Translations under genes and position numbers: made by a program
Assembly (NCBI GenBank): GCA_019359615.1
Contig: JAHHHA010000001.1
Coordinates: forward strand, 1-64,000
From: Cyanosarcina radialis HA8281-LM2
Lineage (GTDB): Bacteria; Cyanobacteriota; Cyanobacteriia; Cyanobacteriales; CCAP-1448
DNA length: 64,000 bases
Reading direction: 5' to 3'
Shown: positions 18,487 through 27,124 of the stretch, one piece after another
How the letters are laid out: each line of letters starts with the position of its first letter
Position numbering within the stretch: the stretch's first letter is position 1
Notes under the pieces: generated by a model
Databases searched by the model: none
Told to the model about the DNA's origin: nothing
The model's input: only the letters and a program-made list of their open reading frames with translations

Positions 18487-21081
18487 GTGAGTGCAAAACC
18501 AATGATAGGCATTAACCGAAATCCTCTGAGTTATGGGGCAACAGCGATCGCAGTGGCGATCGTTCTACTGTTAGTCTTTCCCCAATGGTGGAATTTGCTG
18601 TTAACAGCGAATGGGTTCATTCCTCACGGGCATTGTTATTTATGGCAGCGAGGATTGGTATGGTTGCACGTCATCTCAGATCTGTCGATCGCCCTGGCCT
18701 ACGTTGCCATTTCCATTACTTTGGCTTACCTGGTCTATAAAACTCGCCGAGAAATTCCCTTTCACTGGATGTTTTTGGCATTCGGCTCCTTTATTGTGGC
18801 CTGCGGCAGTACCCACTTAATGGAGGTGTGGACGCTGTGGCATCCGACCTACTGGCTTTCTGGAACCTTGAAAGTTGTGACAGCCATTGCTTCTGTCATT
18901 ACAGCCGTTATTCTGCCGTTTCTGGTTCCCCAAGCTTTAGCCCTAGTCGAAGCTGCCAAACTTTCAGAACAGCGGCGATCGCATTTAGAAACCGCCAATC
19001 GTCAGTTAGAAGCCCTGAACGAGCGACTCCAAGAAGTCGATCGACTCAAGACCCAGTTTTTTGCCAATGTCAGTCACGAGCTACGAACGCCACTGGCCTT
19101 GATTTTAGGACCGCTAGAAAAACTGCTGAAATATCGAGAACTGGGTGCGGAACCTCGCCGCGATCTAGAAATTGTCGATCGCAACGCCCGCCTGTTGCTC
19201 AAACAAGTTAGCGATCTGCTCGATGTTTCTAAGCTGGAGTCTGGCAGAATGACTCTGAAATACGCACGGGTAGATCTGGCCCAACTGCTGCGCCTGACTG
19301 CGGCTAACTTTGATAGCTTGGCCAGAGAACAGCAGATTGACTTCACCATCGATGCTCCAGAGTCGCTGTTGGCACAAGTCGATCCGGCCAAAGTCGAGCG
19401 CATTCTGCTCAATTCGATCGCCAATGCCTTCAAATTTACCCCCCAAGGCGGTACGGTGCGTTGCACGCTGGCAATCGATCGCTCTGAAACTTCTTCAACC
19501 GAGCGAGTAATTATTACCGTCCGAGATAGCGGGCCGGGCGTTCCCGTGGAGTTACGCCAAGCGATCTTCGAGCGGTTTAGCCAGGGAGAAGGTGGCACCA
19601 CCCGTCGCTTTGGCGGTACTGGTTTGGGATTGGCAATCGCTAAAGAATTTGCCGAACTTCAAGGCGGGACGATCGAGGTGGGCGATTCTCCCGAAGGAGG
19701 GGCGCAATTTACCGTCGAATTACCTTCGATCGCGCCTGCTAATGCGGTTGTAGCTCCTGCTACTGAGTTAGAGCAGAGCGAAGAAATAGCTGCCTTGACA
19801 GTCGAACAACTCCGCCCGCTCGTTACACTCGACGAGATCGTGGCAGAACAAACCCCTGGCAAACCATTAGTGCTGGTGGTGGAAGACAATTTAGAAATGA
19901 ATCGGTTTCTGACGACTACCCTGTCATCGGAGTATCGAACCGCCACCGCTGCCAACGGGCAAGAGGGATTAGAAAGAGCGATCGCGCTGCGGCCCGATCT
20001 GATCTTGACTGATGTAATGATGCCTTATCTCAGCGGCGATCGACTGCTAGAGCAACTCCGAACCCATCCCGAACTCGATACCACTCCAGTAGTGGTGCTA
20101 ACTGCTAAAGCTGACGACGAACTGCGGGTACAACTGCTGCGGCAGGGCGCTCAGGACTATTTGATGAAACCCTTTGCTGTCGAGGAGCTACGGGCACGAG
20201 TCGGCAATTCGATCGCCATCAAGCGAGCGCGGGATTTATTGCAACAAGAGCTTGCCAGCCAAGATCGCGATTTAGAAGCTTTGGTAGAGGAAGTCAGCCT
20301 GCGGCGACGAGAGCTACAAGTCGCCCTCAACGACCTTCAGCGTCAAACAGAAGAGTTAGATCGAGCCAACCGTTTGAAAGATGACTTTTTAGCGATCGTT
20401 TCCCACGAACTTCGTACCCCACTCAATTCCATCTTGGGGTGGGCGCAGGCGTTGCGGACTCGCAAGTTTGATGAAACGGTAACTGTCCGCGCTTTAGAAA
20501 CGATCGAGCGCAACGCTAGGTTACAAGATCGACTAGTCGAGGATTTATTTAATATTTCCCGGTTGTTACAAGGCAAGCTGCAACTGCACAAGCGATCTGT
20601 CGATTTACGTTCGGCGATCGAAACGGCGATGCAAACGGTGCAATCCCAAGCCACAGCTAAGAATATTCACCTTGACTCTCGCTTGCAGGCCGATGACGCT
20701 TCCATCTGGGGAGATCGCGATCGCCTGCAACAAATTTTCGAGAACCTGCTCTCGAACGCGATTAAATTTACCCCCACAGGCGGTCAGGTCGAGATCCGAT
20801 TAGAACGGCAAAATCAGGAAGTCAAGATTCAAGTTAGCGATACCGGCCAGGGGATTCGCGCAGAGGTTCTCCCGTATATCTTCGATTATTTCCGGCAGGC
20901 AGATAGTTCGATCGAACGGCAACATGGAGGGCTGGGTTTAGGATTGGCGATCGTGCAAAAATTAGTTCGACTGCACGACGGCGACATTCAAGTAGAAAGT
21001 CAAGGCGAAGGACAGGGCGCAACCTTTACAGTCATCCTCCCTTTGCTAGCCACCTCGACCCCCTCTTTGTATCTCTCCTAA
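18487..21081 (+). CDS. Hybrid histidine kinase with ethylene-receptor-like sensor (EBD-HK-REC-HK)
   Basis: An 864-residue membrane kinase. Residues 20-150 carry helices with GHCYLWQRGLVWLHVISD and FGSFIVACGSTHLMEVW. The Cys106/His110 pair and the preceding Asp/His pattern match the copper-and-ethylene-binding domain of plant ETR1 and its cyanobacterial relatives. A coiled linker follows, then HisKA with SHELRTPLALI (about 198), an ATPase domain (GTGLGLAIAKE), a receiver VLVVEDNLEMNRF with phospho-acceptor in LTDVMMP (about 510), and a second HisKA (SHELRTPLNSI, about 638) and ATPase (GLGLGLAIVQK). No GAF domain follows the sensor, unlike ETR1. Two full kinase cores in one chain are unusual. 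No partner regulator is adjacent. Confidence 0.9.
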   Translation: MSAKPMIGINRNPLSYGATAIAVAIVLLLVFPQWWNLLLTANGFIPHGHCYLWQRGLVWLHVISDLSIALAYVAISITLAYLVYKTRREIPFHWMFLAFGSFIVACGSTHLMEVWTLWHPTYWLSGTLKVVTAIASVITAVILPFLVPQALALVEAAKLSEQRRSHLETANRQLEALNERLQEVDRLKTQFFANVSHELRTPLALILGPLEKLLKYRELGAEPRRDLEIVDRNARLLLKQVSDLLDVSKLESGRMTLKYARVDLAQLLRLTAANFDSLAREQQIDFTIDAPESLLAQVDPAKVERILLNSIANAFKFTPQGGTVRCTLAIDRSETSSTERVIITVRDSGPGVPVELRQAIFERFSQGEGGTTRRFGGTGLGLAIAKEFAELQGGTIEVGDSPEGGAQFTVELPSIAPANAVVAPATELEQSEEIAALTVEQLRPLVTLDEIVAEQTPGKPLVLVVEDNLEMNRFLTTTLSSEYRTATAANGQEGLERAIALRPDLILTDVMMPYLSGDRLLEQLRTHPELDTTPVVVLTAKADDELRVQLLRQGAQDYLMKPFAVEELRARVGNSIAIKRARDLLQQELASQDRDLEALVEEVSLRRRELQVALNDLQRQTEELDRANRLKDDFLAIVSHELRTPLNSILGWAQALRTRKFDETVTVRALETIERNARLQDRLVEDLFNISRLLQGKLQLHKRSVDLRSAIETAMQTVQSQATAKNIHLDSRLQADDASIWGDRDRLQQIFENLLSNAIKFTPTGGQVEIRLERQNQEVKIQVSDTGQGIRAEVLPYIFDYFRQADSSIERQHGGLGLGLAIVQKLVRLHDGDIQVESQGEGQGATFTVILPLLATSTPSLYLS

Positions 21082-21139
21082 TGGAGGCGAGGGAGCTAGT
21101 AGACATCTTCAACAATTCTTGTGGGGTAGGCATCCTGCC

Positions 21140-21358
21140 ATTGGTGTCAAGTTAACGGTCAAAAGCTTGCTCCGGCAGGGGTTTTCAACCCCTGCCTCAA
21201 AGCGAAAGTCCTCTAAAGAGGACTGCCGATACCTGGGTAATTTAGTTCATTAGTCCATTGAAATGGACTTGAGCTATTAGCCGGGGGTTTTCAACCCCCG
21301 GCGGTGGTGGCTGAAATCCATGGTTTAGCAAAGGCTCTAGCCTTAAGTTGACGCGCAT
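21140..21358. mobile_element. MITE-like element, copy 2
   Basis: A 219-bp relative of the element at 1827-2047, with the same order of hairpins including GTCCTCTAAAGAGGAC and AGTCCATTGAAATGGACT. Its termini are ATTGGTGTCAAGTTAA on the left and a more diverged TTAAGTTGACGCGCAT on the right. A perfect 11-bp direct repeat, GGCATCCTGCC, flanks it at 21129-21139 and 21359-21369, as expected of a target-site duplication. The target was another short repeat of the GTAGGCATCCTGCC type. Confidence 0.8.
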
Positions 21359-21407
21359 GGCATCCTGCCTGCCCTCGATCGTAATTTCTCGATACATCTA
21401 GCAGACT

Positions 21408-22175
21408 TTAAAATCTGTTCAATTTTAACTCGTAGCGATAAAGAGCCACGGGCCGATCGCCTGCCTGAAAATAATCGGGGTCTTGAGGCGACAAATAAAT
21501 CGCTGTAATTTGCTGTGCTACTATTTTTCCTGACCTCAAATATTGATAAGCCGTAGTAGTTTCTACCTCGTTTAAATAAATCTGAGATTGACTTTGAAAA
21601 ACTTGTTGAGTCATTTCCGTCGCTACAAATTTATCCGATCCAAGTGTTTCGCTGCCGCGAGCCGTAACGGTAGAAATTAACTGCTTTTCTTCAGACAAGA
21701 AAGTAACTTGACGATTGGGATTATTCGGATCGACTTTGACAGAGACAGGAGCGTCATTTCCTAAATAAGCTAGGGCGATTTCTTTACCGTTAAAAGCCCG
21801 ATCTGCTACTACAGATACTTGACGATTATTGAAAGATAATATAGAAGATTTTTGGCGATCGCTCGTCGATTCAGGAGCAAATCTTACCTGAAATTGCATC
21901 GGCCGATTTAGATAGCGGCGATTGCTGTCAAATCCTGGTGTTACTATTTCCGGTGCTAGCGGAGCTACCTGTTGTAGGAGCGTACTCGTTACTTGCCAAA
22001 TTCCATTCATCCAATCGGGATAAATTAAATCTCCTTTGGCTACTGACAATGATGGTTTATTGTGCCAGTCGGGGAATTGGTGCAATCGCTCTGTTAAAGC
22101 TTCGGCTCTAACGCTTGATATATTAAATAACCAGATAAATAAAATCGACCAGAAAGTAACCCAAAATCGCAGCAT
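21408..22175 (-). CDS. Predicted lumenal or periplasmic protein, DUF6816-like
   Basis: The 255-residue product has an N-terminal signal peptide (LRFWVTFWSILFIWLF, cleavage probably after VRAEA). It then has a beta-rich domain with GDLIYPDWMNGIWQVTSTL, PGFDSNRRYLNRPMQFQVRF, and ETTTAYQY. It resembles a family shared by cyanobacteria and chloroplast lumen proteins with no known activity, which I recall as DUF6816. It is divergent from the ferritin-like gene, with a gap of under 60 bp. Confidence 0.65.
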   Translation of the reverse strand: MLRFWVTFWSILFIWLFNISSVRAEALTERLHQFPDWHNKPSLSVAKGDLIYPDWMNGIWQVTSTLLQQVAPLAPEIVTPGFDSNRRYLNRPMQFQVRFAPESTSDRQKSSILSFNNRQVSVVADRAFNGKEIALAYLGNDAPVSVKVDPNNPNRQVTFLSEEKQLISTVTARGSETLGSDKFVATEMTQQVFQSQSQIYLNEVETTTAYQYLRSGKIVAQQITAIYLSPQDPDYFQAGDRPVALYRYELKLNRF

Positions 22176-22233
22176 TTTTAACTAGGGGCAAAGAGCGATC
22201 GGATCGTAACATTTCTCTGCCAGCCAACCCCAA

Positions 22234-23181
22234 ATGAATTATGTTAAGATTGGTAAAAAACATCGATCGAACACATCAGGTATGAAGGTTGCATATCCCC
22301 ATAAATTCCGCAACTCACTAGGAGCAAGAGAGATCTTGAAACGGGTAGTGAGCGATCGCGAAATTCATTTAATTACCCTCAATCGCTACCGCTATAACGA
22401 GCAACGCAGTTGCAAAGATCTGACAGATTTAATTGAAAAACTGAACGGTCAACCGCAAGAACTAGTAAAAGATCTATCTCGTCACGTTGCTGATGAATCG
22501 CGTCATGCGATGTGGCTTACCGATCTGTTAGTCGATTTAGGTGCTGACATTGGTAAACCGCCTGGAATGTCCTATATCGATGAATTTGAACGCCTGATCG
22601 ACTGGGAGTTTTATGTTGGAGAACAAAATCTCGAAGAGGGTTTGATTTCTTCGCTAGCAGCCATCAATGTGACTGAAAAACGGGGTTGCGAGTATTTTTC
22701 GGCTCACATCTACGCCTTAAAAGCCGCTCCTCAAACCGAAGAAAATAGCAAAATCTGCCAAACGATCGAGCGTATTTTTCCAGAAGAAGCGGCTCACGTC
22801 CGGTGGGGAAACCGCCAGTTAGCCAAAATCGCCCAAAAAAGCCCAGAACATCGGCTCAAAGTCGATCGAATCAAACAGAAATACGTAGCCATCGAGCAAG
22901 CTGCTTACGAATCGGGAATGGACATTCTCTTAGGAGCAGAACTTCGCCGTCTAGACCATCTGTTAGAGGTAGCTAAGACAATTCCAGTTTGGCAGCGTCC
23001 TCAGTATTTGATGGAACGTTTGCCTCAAGCTTTATTAGCACCGGAATTACAGCAAACCCGGATTAATATGGCTCAACGCGCTTGGCAACGAGATCCAAAA
23101 GATTTTGTCGAAAAGTTCGTGCCGATGTTCTTCAACGGCTTCAAGGGCATACAACTTGAGGATAAAAAAACCAGCAATTAA
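22234..23181 (+). CDS. Ferritin-like di-iron domain protein
   Basis: A 315-residue, mostly helical protein. Metal-ligand type motifs occur as DREIHLITLNRYRYNEQRS, VADESRHAMWL (ExxH), an unpaired Glu in EQNLEEGL, and IFPEEAAHVRWGNRQL (ExxH). This matches a four-helix di-iron carboxylate bundle of the ferritin-like superfamily. Oxygenase, oxidase or storage roles are all possible. An alternative start at the ATG at 22282 (MKVAYPHKF) removes a basic 16-residue leader. Just after its stop a repeat at 23208-23283 begins. Confidence 0.75.
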   Translation: MNYVKIGKKHRSNTSGMKVAYPHKFRNSLGAREILKRVVSDREIHLITLNRYRYNEQRSCKDLTDLIEKLNGQPQELVKDLSRHVADESRHAMWLTDLLVDLGADIGKPPGMSYIDEFERLIDWEFYVGEQNLEEGLISSLAAINVTEKRGCEYFSAHIYALKAAPQTEENSKICQTIERIFPEEAAHVRWGNRQLAKIAQKSPEHRLKVDRIKQKYVAIEQAAYESGMDILLGAELRRLDHLLEVAKTIPVWQRPQYLMERLPQALLAPELQQTRINMAQRAWQRDPKDFVEKFVPMFFNGFKGIQLEDKKTSN

Positions 23182-23207
23182 GGAGGTGCAACTTTAAGGG
23201 TTATACC

Positions 23208-23283
23208 AAATCCGGTTCTCATAATATCCATTGCTGCCCTCACCCCCAACCCCTCTCCCTTGGGAGAGGGGAGCCGGAGGCTC
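23208..23283. repeat. Dispersed 76-bp repeat with CTCTCCCTTGGGAGAG core
   Basis: The block from CCAAATCCGGTTCTCATA to GGAGCCGGAGGCTCC is found again almost unchanged at 47103-47181, between PKS1 and PKS2, and in partial inverted form at about 31530-31580. Confidence 0.85.
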
Positions 23284-23305
23284 CAGCCAAAAAAATCTGG
23301 CACGC

Positions 23306-24334
23306 TCAACTTCGATCGCCTCGACTCAAGAGTTCTACTGCTAGCATAGCTAAGGCGGTGGCTCCAAGAACTGCTCCAGCAGCGGTTCCCCATTTCAGGA
23401 GCGGATGGCGAGCAATAGAGTCGGTAATGCTGGGGATAGTTAGATGGCTGAAGTCCCCAAGAGTGCGATCGTAATCTGGAACTGGATGATAAAGATTATT
23501 GGGGGCATCTTCAGACTTAGGTTCGTCAGTTTTCTGCAACGGGAGGCCAACCGACGATAAAAAGACATCGAGCAGTCCTGGCGAAAGCCTTTGTAGCACG
23601 TCCAGCAGTCTGCCGATATCGCCGACGATAAAATCTCTAGTAGGATGTTCGGCGGCATGAACAATGGCATCTGCTACCAAGCTCGGTTGATAGTAAGGAG
23701 GAATGCCAGTTGGTTTGACTCCTAATTTTGTCAGCCCCTTGTTGTAAAACGGAGTATTAATCACTGCTGGCTTGATGCTGGTGACGCTAATAGGGATTTT
23801 TTCGTGTTGCAGTTCCACGCGCAGCGATTCTAGAAACCCTTCTATGCCATGCTTAGCACTCGCATAGGCACTTTGTAATGGTAGCGCTCGCCTGCCTTCC
23901 ATTGAGGAGACATGGATCAGAGCGCCCCGTCCTTCTTGTCTGAGGTAGGGCAAGGCTGCCATCGCTCCATAAACCTGCCCCATAAAAGTTACGTCAACGA
24001 CGCGCTTAAACTCTTCTGGTGTAGTTCGTTCAAAGGTGGCAAACACGCTGATAGCTGCCGCGTGAACCCAGGTATCCAACCGGCCGTAGGTGGCAACCGT
24101 TTGACGGGCAATATCTTTTACCCGATCGAAATCTGAAACATCAGCTACGATTGCTGTTGCCTCTCCACCTGCTTGCCGAATCTCTTCGACTAACGACTCT
24201 AGGCCAGACTGGCTGCGGGCAGAAACCACCACCTTTGCACCTCGATGGGCAAATTTGAGGGCAGCTTCTCGGCCGATACCGCTGGATGCGCCAACAACTG
24301 CTACTACTTGTCGATCGATTGGCTTTAACTGCAT
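23306..24334 (-). CDS. SDR-family oxidoreductase
   Basis: A short-chain dehydrogenase with TGxxxGxG-type loop VVGASSGIGRE, the structural NNAG replaced by HAAAIS, and the catalytic triad in HVSSMEGRRALPLQSAYASAKHGIEGF (Ser, Tyr and Lys as YASAK). A C-terminal extension of about 90 residues ends in a hydrophobic segment WGTAAGAVLGATALAMLAVE, which may anchor it to a membrane. I place the start at the ATG at 24334 (MQLKPIDRQ) because AGGAG lies 8-12 bases upstream. A longer frame from 24430 lacks a site. The substrate is unknown. Confidence 0.85.
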   Translation of the reverse strand: MQLKPIDRQVVAVVGASSGIGREAALKFAHRGAKVVVSARSQSGLESLVEEIRQAGGEATAIVADVSDFDRVKDIARQTVATYGRLDTWVHAAAISVFATFERTTPEEFKRVVDVTFMGQVYGAMAALPYLRQEGRGALIHVSSMEGRRALPLQSAYASAKHGIEGFLESLRVELQHEKIPISVTSIKPAVINTPFYNKGLTKLGVKPTGIPPYYQPSLVADAIVHAAEHPTRDFIVGDIGRLLDVLQRLSPGLLDVFLSSVGLPLQKTDEPKSEDAPNNLYHPVPDYDRTLGDFSHLTIPSITDSIARHPLLKWGTAAGAVLGATALAMLAVELLSRGDRS

Positions 24335-24430
24335 TTGGGTAAATCTCCTGCTAAAAACTTTTAACAGGGAACAGAAGGAAGAAAAAGACTTTAAATCTCT
24401 CAATCCAGTTCGGTAAGATGCGTTAGCCAA

Positions 24431-24709
24431 GCATAACGCCCAAACACCGTTATATATATAGCGAGTCTAAATTATTAGCGAACAATCTTGTGGGGTAGGC
24501 TTCCAGCCTGCCCACTGGGACAGCCGGGACGGCTATCCCACAAGTCATTTAGAAATGCTATAGCTGTCCCTTATGCTGTACCTTAACGACCGTCAATATC
24601 CTCCACGTCTACCAAAGGAGTGGTTATCGGCAGGAAGTTGGCATGAGAAGAGAGGCAGCCTTCGCTTTTTAGCTGCTATAGTACGATCGACGTTTTACTG
24701 GTTAACTCG
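24431..24709. other. Intergenic region with hairpin repeat
   Basis: No gene is supported. TTGTGGGGTAGGC...GCCTGCCCAC and GACAGCCGGGACGGCTATCCC (24487-24545) form a repeat-like structure related to the sequences flanking MITE copy 2. Confidence 0.55.
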
Positions 24710-25081
24710 ATGCCGATCTTTTTAATGAAAAGACCTCGTATAGTCGATCGCCAATTATCCTCGAATAAATGGCTGATTCTGGGTGGATTAGCGATTTTTA
24801 GCCTGCAAGGTTGTGGCGGGAATCTTCAGAATAAAGGCAGCAATACATTTCCCGAAGAATTCGTGCGCGGATTTAACAAAGGATGCACTGAATCATCTAC
24901 AGCCAAACTCGGTCAAGCAGGAGCAGAAAAATTTTGTTCGTGTTCGATCGCCGAATTCCAAAAAAAATATAACTACGATGAGTTTAAAAAAGTAGCCCAA
25001 GAGGCCCAAAATAACAAACCAGCGCCAGAATACGTTAGCATCCTAACTGAGTGTGCCAAACAAGCCGGAGCCGGATCGTAG
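24710..25081 (+). CDS. Small lipoprotein of unknown function
   Basis: The 123-residue product has a hydrophobic leader ILGGLAIFSLQGC ending in a lipobox, so Cys at about 36 would be lipidated and the protein held on the periplasmic face. The mature part has FVRGFNKGC, EKFCSCSIAEFQKKYNYDEF and ILTECAKQAG. Five Cys could form disulphides. The FCSCSIAEFQKKY pattern with a charged helix occurs in other small exported bacterial proteins without named function. A second start ATG at 24725 is possible. The rsmE gene begins 12 bp after the stop, so the two may be co-transcribed. Confidence 0.65.
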   Translation: MPIFLMKRPRIVDRQLSSNKWLILGGLAIFSLQGCGGNLQNKGSNTFPEEFVRGFNKGCTESSTAKLGQAGAEKFCSCSIAEFQKKYNYDEFKKVAQEAQNNKPAPEYVSILTECAKQAGAGS

Positions 25082-25093
25082 TTCCTAATACTC

Positions 25094-25921
25094 GTGGGTA
25101 ATCTGCAAAGGTTAGCGATCGCACAGTCTCAAATTAAAGACCGAGAAATTACGCTTGCGCCCCAGCAATATCATTATTTAAGTCGGGTATTGCGGTTGCA
25201 AACAGGCGATCGATTAATTGCGATCGATGGAATGGGAAAATCTTGGTTAATCGAATTAGAGGGAACGTCGGCCCGGATTATCGAATCAGTCGCGATCGAA
25301 ACTGAATTAACAATAGAAGTAACGTTAATGTTAGCCCTACCTAAAGGTAACGGCTTTGATGAAGTCGTGCGTAGCTGCACGGAATTAGGCGTAAGTTATA
25401 TCGTGCCTTTGTTGAGCGATCGCACTCTCCTCAATCCCAGTCCGCAAAAACTCGAACGCTGGCGGCGCATTGCTACAGAAGCAGCCGAACAATCAGAACG
25501 CCAGTTCGTACCCGCAATTTTAGATCCCATTGCCTTTACTGTCGCGATCGAGGGAGAGGGGGAGAGAGGGAAAGAGGGGGAGCAGGGGAGGCAGGGGGAG
25601 CAGGGGAGGCAGGGGGAGCAGGGGAGAACTCCGAACTCCGAATTCCGAATTCCGAATTCTTACATCTGCGTGGCGCGTGGCGAGTATCCCCGTTTGCTGG
25701 ATTGCTTGCTTTCAAAACTACCGCTGGCGAATGACGTAGGACAAAAGCAGATAAGGATCGCTATCGGCCCGGAAGGCGGATGGACAGAGCGAGAAATAGA
25801 AATTGCGATCGCGGCTGGATTTCAACCAGTTTCTTTAGGCCGTCGCATTCTCCGCGCCGTTACCGCTCCAATTGCAGTCATGTCTGTAGTCAGTGCGGCG
25901 ATCGATCGCATTGTGAATTAA
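25094..25921 (+). CDS. rsmE: 16S rRNA (uracil1498-N3)-methyltransferase with in-frame repeat insert
   Basis: Methylates U1498 of 16S rRNA using SAM. The N-terminal PUA-like domain has HYLSRVLRLQTGDRL. The SPOUT/trefoil-knot domain has ALPKGNGFDEVVRSCTELGV, RTLLNPSPQKLERWRRIATEAAEQSER, and the SAM-binding IAIGPEGGWTEREI and SLGRRILRAVTA. Residues about 152-189 are foreign: EGEGERGKEGEQGRQGEQG repeated, then RTPNSEFRIPNS, encoded by GGGGAGCA-type tandem DNA (25549-25660). The insert follows RQFVPAILDPI, in a surface loop of the knot domain, so activity may persist. The start is a GTG (25094). Confidence 0.93.
   Translation: MGNLQRLAIAQSQIKDREITLAPQQYHYLSRVLRLQTGDRLIAIDGMGKSWLIELEGTSARIIESVAIETELTIEVTLMLALPKGNGFDEVVRSCTELGVSYIVPLLSDRTLLNPSPQKLERWRRIATEAAEQSERQFVPAILDPIAFTVAIEGEGERGKEGEQGRQGEQGRQGEQGRTPNSEFRIPNSYICVARGEYPRLLDCLLSKLPLANDVGQKQIRIAIGPEGGWTEREIEIAIAAGFQPVSLGRRILRAVTAPIAVMSVVSAAIDRIVN
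25549..25660. repeat. In-frame tandem repeat array in rsmE
   Basis: GGGGAGCAGGGGAGGCAG-type units are followed by AACTCCGAACTCCGAATTCC-type units, adding about 37 residues to RsmE. Confidence 0.85.
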
Positions 25922-25947
25922 GCACCGGAACAGAATAAATGGGATCT

Positions 25948-25984
25948 CGCCATGCCCCATGCCCTATGCCCCATGCCCCATGCC
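25948..25984. repeat. CCCCATG tandem repeat
   Basis: About five imperfect 7-base units of the ATGCCCC type sit between the convergent rsmE and haem-sensor stop codons. Confidence 0.7.
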
Positions 25985-25986
25985 GA

Positions 25987-26892
25987 TCAATTCCCTCCCC
26001 CATCAAGCATATCCATTGCCATTTTTAGGCTCAACTTCATCCGATTGAATGAGGCGGCTAGTACGCCAATTTCATCGCTAGAATCATGCTCGAATTCTGC
26101 CTGCATATTCCCGGTACTGACATCTTGAGCCGTGCGAGACATCTTTTTTAAGGGCTTAACTACAGTTTTTCTAAGCAAGAAATCTACCAATAAGATCGCT
26201 AAGGCAAAAATACCGCCGATAATTCCCAAAATTAGAAATAGCGATCGCCGAGCGTTATTAACGATCTCACTAGCTGGAACCGAAATAATTTGAGCCGCTA
26301 CAATTTCATTGAGTTTCCAACCAAATCCATTGTCTCTACCGTAGGTGGTTAATTGACTTTTAGGAGCATTCTCTGGCGTGCTGTGACACCGCAGGCAGCT
26401 TTCTTTTGTAACTGCTAGAGGACGCGCCACATAAAACAGGTTGATGCCGCTATCTAAAGTCCGAAAACCTTGTAACTCTTTGCGATCGGGTTCTTGGCGA
26501 AAACGCTCGACCAGTTTGGTTTCATCTGGATCGGCTCGATCTCTCTGATTCGTAGGGTTGAGAGTAGCTTCTTTATAGAAGAAATTTTGATATTCACTCT
26601 TGCTGCTGAATTTAGCAAATACTTCTGTAGCAGAATATGCGGGTACTGTTTGAGGCAAAAATTCTGCTTCTGTTTCTAATCTCGGTGCCAGTTCTGGATT
26701 GACTTGTGTACTGGTATAGTCGCGAACGGCATTCATTGTTTCTAGCAAGATTAAAGCTTGAGATGTCACCTCGTTTTGAGCGCTGCGTTCGAGCATGGCA
26801 GATAAAGCAAATCCGCTAATAGCTATACCGCCAATAAAAATTAACAATAACAGTAAATTAAACTTGGCACCCAGCTTAAGATTTTTTAACAT
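25987..26892 (-). CDS. Membrane haem-sensor-like protein (Tll0287-type domain plus HAMP)
   Basis: A 301-residue protein with transmembrane helices at about 10-30 and 215-235. They enclose a periplasmic domain with LETEAEFLPQTVPAYSA, FYKEATLNPTNQRD and SCLRCHSTP (haem-c CxxCH at about 166-170), a pattern of the DUF3365/Tll0287-like sensors. A HAMP domain (KPLKKMSRTAQDVSTGNM, SSDEIGVLAASFNRM) follows the second helix, and the chain ends there with no kinase or cyclase domain. It may work through a partner kinase. It is divergent from the PhnD-like gene, with about 230 bp between. Confidence 0.8.
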   Translation of the reverse strand: MLKNLKLGAKFNLLLLLIFIGGIAISGFALSAMLERSAQNEVTSQALILLETMNAVRDYTSTQVNPELAPRLETEAEFLPQTVPAYSATEVFAKFSSKSEYQNFFYKEATLNPTNQRDRADPDETKLVERFRQEPDRKELQGFRTLDSGINLFYVARPLAVTKESCLRCHSTPENAPKSQLTTYGRDNGFGWKLNEIVAAQIISVPASEIVNNARRSLFLILGIIGGIFALAILLVDFLLRKTVVKPLKKMSRTAQDVSTGNMQAEFEHDSSDEIGVLAASFNRMKLSLKMAMDMLDGGGN

Positions 26893-27124
26893 TTTCCGTT
26901 TCCCACAGAGCCGCCTTTGCCAAAAGTATATCTAGCCATACGTGCTAACGCACAGGCTAGCGCCAACGCAAATGGTGTAAAGTAAGTGAGCGATCGCCTT
27001 TATATGCTTTTATTCTTAGTGTAACGCGATCGACACCGTAGAGGCATCATTATAGTTGCCCAAACGTTAAGTAATTAAAAGTTTTAGTGCTAAGTATAGT
27101 TTACTAATTTCCCATTTTGGATTT

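Noticed and set aside
24487-24545. Possible riboswitch or attenuator before the lipoprotein gene
   Set aside because: The hairpin is a member of a dispersed repeat seen at 21119-21139 and 35665-35690, not a conserved RNA.
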